Made by a program: the position numbers and the translations under genes
Part shown: positions 56,743 to 64,000 of the stretch, one piece after another
How positions within the stretch are numbered: position 1 is the stretch's first letter
Layout of the letters: each line of letters opens with the position of its first letter
NCBI GenBank assembly: GCA_030149165.1
Contig: JASBRY010000008.1
Span: forward strand, 372,001-436,000
Source: Phycisphaerales bacterium
GTDB taxonomy: Bacteria; Planctomycetota; Phycisphaerae; Phycisphaerales; UBA1924
Length of the DNA: 64,000 nucleotides
Direction of reading: 5' to 3'
Notes under the pieces: generated by a model
Seen by the model: only the letters and a program-made list of their open reading frames with translations
Told to the model about the DNA's origin: nothing
The model's database searches: none

Positions 56743-56824
56743 TGCAGTTATACGGATATATCAGATCTAGAGGACTGATTAAACACATGTTAAAAGAATC
56801 GGGTAGGATTCGTTAAGATCCGCT

Positions 56825-57310
56825 TTAGCCCCCACCATTCGATGTATTCGGAACACCCAAGTTGACTTGTGCTAAAGAGCCGGTGTTTGGATCGCAGAGC
56901 GGATGGATATGGTCTTGATTGTCAATTAGGTCTGCTATAGATGTCGTAGCAAAGGTTGATTCTACAGAAGCTGTTTGCTGATCGATCAATCGATGGAGAG
57001 AGCAGAGTTGTGTGTGTCCGGCTATTCCAAGCGGGCATCGCTCGATTCTACTCGGTCCTGAATCGCATGCTTTCAGGACCTCTAGCACGCTGATTGCAGA
57101 CGAAAGTTTGGCAAGCTTGAATCCTCCACCCATGCCGCGTTGTGCAATGAGAATATTCTGCTTGGTCAGCGTCCGTAATATTTTCTGTAGATAGGCCTGC
57201 GGGACCTTGGTCGCTGCAGCAATATCACTCGCAGAATCAGGCTGCAGACCATCGCGACGAGCGAGGTGGACTACCGCCCGTAGTGCATATTCGCCAGCTT
57301 GGTTAATCAT
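56825..57310 (-). CDS. Rrf2-family transcriptional regulator (NsrR/IscR-like, Fe-S-type Cys)
   Basis: INQAGEYALRAVVHLA, VPQAYLQKILRTLTKQNILIAQRGMGGGFKLAK; Cys in ACDSGPSRIERCPLGIAGHTQLCSLH. Confidence 0.88.
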   Translation of the reverse strand: MINQAGEYALRAVVHLARRDGLQPDSASDIAAATKVPQAYLQKILRTLTKQNILIAQRGMGGGFKLAKLSSAISVLEVLKACDSGPSRIERCPLGIAGHTQLCSLHRLIDQQTASVESTFATTSIADLIDNQDHIHPLCDPNTGSLAQVNLGVPNTSNGGG

Positions 57311-57496
57311 AAGACATCCGCCACACGGAATAATGGGTACATTTATCCACAATACACGCACTGATTCAGTAAATCAAGTTCGTATTCCTAATGGTGCTAG
57401 TATTTTAGACCCCCACGATCTCCAGAATTAAGGCTTTTGGGGTTTCTCAGCGCCTCTTTAGTTCTGCAAAAAAATGCTTCAAGATCATTAATAGAT

Positions 57497-57516
57497 AGTG
57501 GACTCTATTATCCACT
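57497..57516. promoter_or_regulatory. Inverted repeat AGTGGA-CTCTATTA-TCCACT upstream of nos operon; candidate Rrf2 operator
   Basis: 6-bp perfect arms, 8-nt spacer; TTATCCAC core also occurs at about 57345 near the Rrf2 gene. Confidence 0.35.
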
Positions 57517-57566
57517 TGTGTATACTCAATCATCCGAACTCTCAACTCTTTGATTGGAGAACAACG

Positions 57567-58421
57567 ATGGAATCCAAATCAGCGAAGCAAAACATCACTC
57601 AATACCAGAGTGCAAAAACCGCCTGCAATCCAGATCCAAACAAGTGGCCGGCATTGATGTTCGGAGCAGTTGTTCTCTTAACTCCTGTCATTGTTCTTGG
57701 TGCCGTGATCGCTGCGACCCCCAAACCTGAACCTTATTCTGTGCAAGCACCTTCGATTTCTGGAAATGGACAAATGCCAGTCCGTCTGGTTTCAGGTGAA
57801 ACCATTTACAAGAACACATGCATGCTCTGCCATGGCGCTGATGCGCAGGGTTCACCACACCTTGGCAAACCACTCCGGAACAGCGATTACATCCAAAGCA
57901 GTTCAGACCAAGAGCTGATCGATGTCGTCACCAATGGCCGGTTCCCTGATCATCCGCTTAATACCACAGGTGTGCTCATGCCTGCACGCGGCGCTCAGAA
58001 CATCAGCGACGAAGAAATCGTCAAAGTTGTTGGGTTCCTTCGCGAGATCCAAGATCCAAACATGCCCACGGTTTCGATGGATGACTGGGTAGTTGAGCAA
58101 ACAGCGAGCAGGCCCGCTGCTGACCCCGCTCTACTTGATCATCCAGGCCGAGAGTTGTTCCTCGCTTCGTGCTCAGCTTGCCATGGAAGCAATGCTGACG
58201 GGATCGAAGGACTCGGAAAATCATTCATTGATAGTGAGTTCATCAAATCGAGTTCTGACAAGGAACTCATGACCATGATCAAAATGGGCCGGCCGGTCTG
58301 GGACCCAGCAAATACAACTGGTTTGGACATGCCCTCAAAGGGGGGTAATCCAGCGATCACTGACAAAGAACTCACCGACATCATCGGGTACATCCGCTCT
58401 GTCTCTACGAAAGACAATTAA
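57567..58421 (+). CDS. Diheme cytochrome c (two cytochrome c domains), nos-cluster associated
   Basis: N-term TM anchor; CMLCHGADAQGSPHLGKPL and CSACHGSNADGIEGLGKSF. Confidence 0.88.
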   Translation: MESKSAKQNITQYQSAKTACNPDPNKWPALMFGAVVLLTPVIVLGAVIAATPKPEPYSVQAPSISGNGQMPVRLVSGETIYKNTCMLCHGADAQGSPHLGKPLRNSDYIQSSSDQELIDVVTNGRFPDHPLNTTGVLMPARGAQNISDEEIVKVVGFLREIQDPNMPTVSMDDWVVEQTASRPAADPALLDHPGRELFLASCSACHGSNADGIEGLGKSFIDSEFIKSSSDKELMTMIKMGRPVWDPANTTGLDMPSKGGNPAITDKELTDIIGYIRSVSTKDN

Positions 58422-58501
58422 CGATGCATCACATTTCACGTTTGATAAGAGCAGTATGACACAGACAGGCTCATCGAGCTCCATGCAGGAAAGGAATAAC
58501 C

Positions 58502-60490
58502 ATGAGACTCAAGGCATTGCAATCAAAGTTTCTACTGACGGCTGCGTTTATCGCGATTGGAACAGGAAATACGAATGCACAATCAATCAATGAGGTCCAG
58601 AAAATCGCAAACGAACGAGGGCTCAGCACCGCTGATCTCCTCGCGGCTGCAAAGACATACACCCCCACTGGGATGAAAGATGAGTATGTCATCTTCTCCT
58701 CTGGGGGCCACTCCGGACAGGTCTTCGTCATCGGCGTGCCTTCCATGCGAATCCTCCGCACGATCGGTGTGTTTACTCCTGAGTCTTGGCAAGGTTGGGG
58801 CTACGGCGTAGGAAACGAAATCCTCGATGAAGGAAATGTTAGCGGAAGAGAGAACCGCTGGGGAGACACGCACCATCCGGCGCTCTCTGAAACCAACGGC
58901 GATTACGACGGCGAATGGCTCTTCATCAACGATAAATCCAATGCTCGCATCGCGGTTATTGACCTCCGTGACTTTGAAACGAAGCAAATCATCAAGAACC
59001 CCCTATTCATCAACGACCACGGCGGTGCGTTCGTTCCACCGAACACTGAATACATCTTTGAGACCGCTCAGTACAATGTTCCATGGGGTGCTGATCACGC
59101 ACCAATGTCAGACTACAAGGACAACTTCCGCGGCGCAGTCACTATGTGGAAGTTTGATCGTAAAAAGGGACGCATAGACAAAGCAAAATCATTTGCTATC
59201 GAACTCCCACCATACTGGCAGGATATTGCAGACGCCGGCAAACTCGCGAGCGATGGGTACTTCTTCCTTAACTCCATCAACACCGAGCTCGCAACCGGTG
59301 GCTTCGGTGTCGAGGGTGAAAAGAACCCACCATTTGAAGCGGGCGTGAGCATGAACGCGACCGACTACCTCCACATCATCGACTGGAAGAAAGCGGAGAA
59401 GGTCTTTGAAGCGGGCAAGTACACAATGATCAAAGACTTCCCGGTGATCTCACTCAAAGACGCGGTCTCAGAGGGTCTTTTGCATCTCACCCCAGAGCCA
59501 CGCTCACCGCACGGTGTTGATGTTTCGCCGAAAGGTGACTTCGTGGTCGTGTCTGGAAAACTCGACCCACACACCACGATTTACTCGGTTGAGAAAATCA
59601 AAAAGGCTATCGCTAACAAAACCTTCTCGGGTCAAGACGAGTACGGCGTCCCTGTTCTCGACTTTGACAGTGTGATGGAAGCGCAGGTCGAAGTTGGCCT
59701 GGGACCACTACATACCCAGTTTGGCCCTGACGGATACGCGTACACCTCGCTGTTCCTTGATTCAGCGGTCGCACGCTGGACACTCGGTGGCGACTATGGA
59801 AAGCTCAATCCAGAACCTGATTGGACACTTGTCCAAAAAACTCCGGTTCACTACAACATTGGTCACCTCGGTGCTGCTGAGGGCGACACGGTTGATCCTG
59901 ATGGCAAGTACCTCGTTGCATACAACAAGTGGTCAGTTGATCGCTTTGTGCAAACTGGTCCGCTGATGCCTCAGAACTTCCAACTTCTGGATATCTCTGA
60001 GCAAGGGACCGAGATGCCAGTGATTTATGACATGCCGATGGGGATCGGCGAGCCCCATTATGCACAGATCATCAAAGCGGACAAGCTCAAATCTTGGTCG
60101 GTTTATCCAGAGATTGGATGGGACCCAACGATCCAAGCCGTGAATCCATGGGCACCGCGTCCTAAATCTGAACGCATTGAGCGGAAGGGCGAGCATGAGG
60201 TCGAAATCTTTATGACCTCGGTACGGAGCCACTTCACTCCAGAGCATGTGACTGTGAAGCAGGGCGACAAAGTCACTTGGCACATCACCAACACCGAGCG
60301 TGCGATCGATGCAACTCACGGCTTCTCGATCCCGGTGTACAACATCACACTGAGTCTGGAGGCAGGCGAGTACGCCAAGTTTGAGTTCGTCGCTGACACT
60401 CCGGGTACATTCCCGTTCTACTGCACGGAGTTTTGCTCGGCGCTCCACCTAGAAATGATGGGCTATCTGATGGTTGAGCCCGCAGAATAA
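58502..60490 (+). CDS. nosZ: Nitrous-oxide reductase NosZ, clade II-like (Sec-type signal peptide)
   Basis: Signal peptide without twin Arg; CuA motif FYCTEFCSALHLEMMGYLMV; DHxx/HxPHGVDVSPKGDFVVVSGKLDPH segments. Confidence 0.95.
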   Translation: MRLKALQSKFLLTAAFIAIGTGNTNAQSINEVQKIANERGLSTADLLAAAKTYTPTGMKDEYVIFSSGGHSGQVFVIGVPSMRILRTIGVFTPESWQGWGYGVGNEILDEGNVSGRENRWGDTHHPALSETNGDYDGEWLFINDKSNARIAVIDLRDFETKQIIKNPLFINDHGGAFVPPNTEYIFETAQYNVPWGADHAPMSDYKDNFRGAVTMWKFDRKKGRIDKAKSFAIELPPYWQDIADAGKLASDGYFFLNSINTELATGGFGVEGEKNPPFEAGVSMNATDYLHIIDWKKAEKVFEAGKYTMIKDFPVISLKDAVSEGLLHLTPEPRSPHGVDVSPKGDFVVVSGKLDPHTTIYSVEKIKKAIANKTFSGQDEYGVPVLDFDSVMEAQVEVGLGPLHTQFGPDGYAYTSLFLDSAVARWTLGGDYGKLNPEPDWTLVQKTPVHYNIGHLGAAEGDTVDPDGKYLVAYNKWSVDRFVQTGPLMPQNFQLLDISEQGTEMPVIYDMPMGIGEPHYAQIIKADKLKSWSVYPEIGWDPTIQAVNPWAPRPKSERIERKGEHEVEIFMTSVRSHFTPEHVTVKQGDKVTWHITNTERAIDATHGFSIPVYNITLSLEAGEYAKFEFVADTPGTFPFYCTEFCSALHLEMMGYLMVEPAE

Positions 60491-60591
60491 GTGATTTGTT
60501 CTCTCAAAACCTACCGAGATGCCGGCTAACGCCGTCACCTCGGAATCCACCTCAGCAATATGAGGCACAAAACACCGTAAATGGAGATATC

Positions 60592-61257
60592 ATGGCTTCA
60601 TTCATCGATCACATCATCGGCCCACGCATCGAGCAATCGGATCGTCAATCACACGCGATTCGGTACGGAACTCCCGGTTTCCTGTTGCTCTTGGCACGGA
60701 TCCTGCTGCTTGTCTCGCTCTTTGTACCGTATTGGCACATGGAACTGGTCGCGCCTCAGTATCCTGAGAACCTGCATCTGGTTGCGTATGTCAACCACCT
60801 GACAGGGGATGTTGCTGAGATCGATAGTCTCAACCACTACATCGGTATGCGACCACTCGGTGAAGCGGCTCAGATCGAGCGAACCATCGGCGTGTATGTG
60901 ATGATCCTCTTTGTGCTGATGATCGAACTGGCCAGCTGGATCCACAGCCGATGGGCGGTAGTCCTCGTGCTTCCAGTCGTGCTCTTCCCTGTCGTGTTCT
61001 TGGTGGATCTCCACTTATGGATGAGCCACTTCGGCATGAACTTGGACCCTGATGCACCACTCTCGAACTCGGTCGAACCGTTTGTCCCACCCGTGCTGGG
61101 TACAGGTATGGTTGGTCAGTTCAAAACCATCGCGACCCCGGGGTTGGGATTGATCTTGTCGTCGATCTCTTCGGTTTTGATCCTGGTCGGCTTGTTCTTT
61201 CACCGGAGAGCGTACCTGCCCCATTTCAAAGCTATGAAAGCTGAGAAGGCTGGATAA
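60592..61257 (+). CDS. Nos-cluster multi-pass membrane protein (NosB-like)
   Basis: Several TM segments; between nosZ and nosD as in clade-II nos clusters. Confidence 0.7.
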   Translation: MASFIDHIIGPRIEQSDRQSHAIRYGTPGFLLLLARILLLVSLFVPYWHMELVAPQYPENLHLVAYVNHLTGDVAEIDSLNHYIGMRPLGEAAQIERTIGVYVMILFVLMIELASWIHSRWAVVLVLPVVLFPVVFLVDLHLWMSHFGMNLDPDAPLSNSVEPFVPPVLGTGMVGQFKTIATPGLGLILSSISSVLILVGLFFHRRAYLPHFKAMKAEKAG

Positions 61258-61260
61258 CCA

Positions 61261-62682
61261 ATGCTCAAGTCACGCACCCTCATATTGTTGATTTCGATAG
61301 GCGTGATTGGATTGGCCACCCCGTTCAGCATCGCCTCTGACCAACCTCAATCGGTTGATGTCATCGCGGAGCTTATTGATCAAGCGGATGATGGCGCAAC
61401 CGTCACCGTTCCTGAAGGGATCTACCAAGGAAATCTGATCGTGAGCAAACCGATCACCTTACTCGCCAATGGCCAAGTGATAATCGATGCACTTGGCAGC
61501 GGGACTGTGATTGAACTCCGTACTGAAGGAATCACATTGCGTGGATTCACGGTCCGAGGATCTGGATCAACAGTCGATCACGAACCCGCAGGTGTGCGAG
61601 CGTTTGATGGGCCAGTGATTATTGAAGATAATCGATTCGAGGATGTATATTTCGGGATCGATCTGCGTCAATCACCCGAGACAATCATCCGGAACAACTT
61701 CATCATTGGCAAAGAGCTCGAACTCGGCAGACGCGGCGATGGGATCCGTTTGTGGTGGAGCCATGGGTGTGTGATCCAAGACAACACCGCGATCGACCTC
61801 CGTGACATGGTCTTCTGGTACTCCGAGGACCTGATCATCGAGCGGAACAAGGTTTCGCAGAGCCGATATGGGTTGCACTTTATGTACAGCCACAACACGG
61901 TGATGAGCGAGAATGAACTTACCGACAACTCCGTCGGGATCTACTTGATGTATTCCAACAACATCACGCTCAAGCACAACCGAGTGGTCAACAACCGGGG
62001 CTCCTCGGGCTATGGCATCGGACTCAAAGATTGTGACGATATCATCATCCAAGACAACGCGCTCTTGGCAAACCGTGTTGGGGTCTACATCGACAACAGC
62101 CCATCATCAGTGGATGCGGTTGGACTCATCACACGCAACAGGCTTTCGTTCAATGAGATTGGTCTGCTCGCGACCCCGATCACCCATGACAATGTGATTA
62201 CCGAGAACGCATTTATCGAGAACGAAGAGCAGGTCACCGTTCACGGCGGAGGCCAGCTCACCCTCAACTCCTTTGAGAAAGACGGACGCGGAAACTTCTG
62301 GTCCGACTATGCAGGCTTCGACCTTGAAAACGACGGGATCGGTGATCTTCCGCACGCACCACGCTCGTTGTTCCGCAACTTGCTTGCGCGGGAACCCAAC
62401 CTACGGATCTTTGTGCATAGCCCTGCACAACAAGCGATTGAACTCACGGCTCGTGCATTCCCCGATCTGAGCCCACAACCGATGTTTACCGATCCTCATC
62501 CGCTGAGCTCGGTACCAGCGCTCCAGCTCATGTCGAGTTCAGACTCAACGAATCCCTGGCCGATGGCTGCTCTTTCAGGGGGATTGCTCTTGGCAAGTCT
62601 CTCAGTGGGATGGTTCATCATTTACACACCAGGTAGATCACAAACCCAAAGACTTCATCATCTGAGGAGTGTTGACGCATGA
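61261..62682 (+). CDS. nosD: Nitrous oxide reductase maturation protein NosD
   Basis: Right-handed beta-helix repeats (GDGIRLWWSHGCVIQDN, GLHFMYSHNTVMSENELTDNSVGIYLMYSNNITLKHNRV). Confidence 0.92.
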   Translation: MLKSRTLILLISIGVIGLATPFSIASDQPQSVDVIAELIDQADDGATVTVPEGIYQGNLIVSKPITLLANGQVIIDALGSGTVIELRTEGITLRGFTVRGSGSTVDHEPAGVRAFDGPVIIEDNRFEDVYFGIDLRQSPETIIRNNFIIGKELELGRRGDGIRLWWSHGCVIQDNTAIDLRDMVFWYSEDLIIERNKVSQSRYGLHFMYSHNTVMSENELTDNSVGIYLMYSNNITLKHNRVVNNRGSSGYGIGLKDCDDIIIQDNALLANRVGVYIDNSPSSVDAVGLITRNRLSFNEIGLLATPITHDNVITENAFIENEEQVTVHGGGQLTLNSFEKDGRGNFWSDYAGFDLENDGIGDLPHAPRSLFRNLLAREPNLRIFVHSPAQQAIELTARAFPDLSPQPMFTDPHPLSSVPALQLMSSSDSTNPWPMAALSGGLLLASLSVGWFIIYTPGRSQTQRLHHLRSVDA

Positions 62683-63620
62683 TCAACGCGAAGCAAGTCA
62701 CCAAAAAGTTCGGATCAACACGCGCGGTCGATGGGGTCAGCTTCGAGCTCGGAGCATCCGAGTCGCTCGCTCTCTGGGGAAGCAACGGCGCTGGCAAAAC
62801 CACCCTGATCCGTTGCCTTCTGGGAATCTTCCCGTTCTCGGGACAAGCAAATATAGGGGAGCATGATGTACAACGACACGGCAAACTCGCGCGTGCCATG
62901 GTCGGGTATGTACCTCAGGAGCTCGCGTTTCACGACGATGCACGCCTAGAACGATCGATTCAGTTCTTTGCCAAGTTGCGTGGAATGAGAGTCTCTGATG
63001 CGTCCCGTGTGCTCGACATGGTTGATCTGAGTGGGCACGAGTCCAAACGGGTCCGTGATCTATCCGGCGGCATGAAACAACGGCTCGCACTCGCAATCGC
63101 GCTCATCGCCGACCCCCCCATCATCGTCCTCGATGAGCCGACCTCAAACCTCGATGCGTCAGGACGACAGGAAGTCGTCGAGACCCTCCACAGGCTCCGA
63201 GAGACCGGGAAGACTCTGCTCTTTGCGTCTCATCGTCCGGATGAGGTCCACACACTGGCAAGCCGGGTGCTAGTACTTGAGAAGGGCAAGCTCATCAAAG
63301 ATGTCACTCCAGCACAGCTCTGGCCAACACATCATTCACTCCAAACCATTCGCTTGCACACGACTTCAGAGAATGACGATCATGCAGCGAATGTGCTGCG
63401 AGAAGCGGGCCATACAGTGAATCTCAACGGTCACGGCTTGTGCGTCTCGGTGCCAAATAACCGAAAAGGCGAACCTATGACGCTGCTCGCCCAAGCCTCG
63501 ATCGGTGTCCGCGACTTCGAGATACTCGAGAATATCCAGCCGAGCGAAAGCAATGAACCTAATGCCCATCCCGATGTTGCATTGAATGCTCATAAACAGT
63601 CTAGCGGAAAACAGTCATGA
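62679..63620 (+). CDS. nosF: NosF-like ABC transporter ATP-binding protein
   Basis: GSNGAGKTTLIRCLLGIFPF, LSGGMKQRLALAIALI, IIVLDEPTSNLD; after nosD. Confidence 0.92.
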   Translation: MINAKQVTKKFGSTRAVDGVSFELGASESLALWGSNGAGKTTLIRCLLGIFPFSGQANIGEHDVQRHGKLARAMVGYVPQELAFHDDARLERSIQFFAKLRGMRVSDASRVLDMVDLSGHESKRVRDLSGGMKQRLALAIALIADPPIIVLDEPTSNLDASGRQEVVETLHRLRETGKTLLFASHRPDEVHTLASRVLVLEKGKLIKDVTPAQLWPTHHSLQTIRLHTTSENDDHAANVLREAGHTVNLNGHGLCVSVPNNRKGEPMTLLAQASIGVRDFEILENIQPSESNEPNAHPDVALNAHKQSSGKQS

Positions 63621-64000
63621 CCACAATCTCCAACGATCAATACTGCGGGCTCGACCACCGATCAAACTTTAGTCCAGGTCATACATCCAAGGGCTATTGC
63701 ACCCTCTTGTTCGCTCGAAGAGAGTTTCTTGATGCGCTCTCGAGTCGATGGTTCTTGCTGTACACCATCGCGTTCTCTATGCTATCGATTTCGGTATCGT
63801 ACATGTCGCTCGCGGGATCAGGTTCGCAAGGATTTGCGGGGTTCGGACGCACAACTGCGGGACTCCTGAATCTAATCATGCTGGTGGTCCCATTGATGGC
63901 ACTCATCGCAGGCGCTGGATCGATCGCGGGAGAACGCGAACGCGGAACCCTTCTGTATCTACTCGCTCAGCCCATCACGCGCACAGAGCTACTATTTGGC
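63617..64000 (+). CDS. nosY: NosY-like ABC transporter permease, truncated by window edge
   Basis: Translation from ATG 63617: MTTISNDQYCGLDHRSNFSPGHTSKGYCTLLFARREFLDALSSRWFLLYTIAFSMLSISVSYMSLAGSG...GERERGTLLYLLAQPITRTELLFG; ATGA overlap with nosF; not in ORF track. Confidence 0.88.
   Translation, partial: MTTISNDQYCGLDHRSNFSPGHTSKGYCTLLFARREFLDALSSRWFLLYTIAFSMLSISVSYMSLAGSGSQGFAGFGRTTAGLLNLIMLVVPLMALIAGAGSIAGERERGTLLYLLAQPITRTELLFG

Noticed and set aside
53020-56760. Shared TATACGGATA string at about 53025 and 56750, with a similar string near 6340
   Set aside because: Short, and one copy lies between convergent genes, so a common operator is not supported
1-64000. CRISPR arrays, rRNA genes, transposase/IS elements, reverse transcriptase/retron
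   Set aside because: No regularly spaced repeats, rRNA sequence, transposase or RT motifs seen in the window

Overview
The window reads as ordinary bacterial chromosome, probably Planctomycetes/Phycisphaerae-like. That guess rests on lysine-rich histone-like repeats, a VPAPSGAAIFGLTGLVAARRRRA sorting tail and a dockerin-like DMNxDxxxNFLDVSxFL motif; no taxonomic search was run. Main blocks: (1) a minus-strand cbb3 oxidase operon with a CcoN-CcoO fusion, a CcoQ-like protein, a short mono-heme CcoP, CcoG, CcoH, a SafE-like protein and a partial CcoI (1-6195); (2) housekeeping genes: greA, ftsQ-like/ddl/murB/murC, an M16 peptidase, a histone H1-like gene, mnmE, yidC, two tandem clpP genes, rnr, thiL and phenylalanine hydroxylase (6.6-34.3 kb); (3) a tRNA-Ile(GAT) with an adjacent tyrosine recombinase, an AlpA-like HTH protein, a GC-rich potentially structured intergenic segment, an MmeI-like type IIL restriction-modification enzyme and an uncharacterised HTH-containing protein. 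A degenerate copy of the tRNA T-arm lies about 9 kb away and is a candidate attR; (4) a MacAB-like export locus flanked by small Cys-rich secreted proteins (43.7-49.2 kb); (5) an anaerobic N-respiration block with CcsBA, NrfH, NrfA carrying CxxCH instead of CxxCK at heme 1, a porin-like protein, an Rrf2 regulator, a diheme cytochrome c, clade-II-like NosZ, NosB-like protein, NosD, NosF and partial NosY (50.1-64 kb). The most interesting candidates are the tRNA-Ile island with its unexplained structured segment, the uncharacterised HTH protein with its repeat-rich promoter, and the unusual respiratory proteins. All family calls come from reading the translations; no database search was possible.
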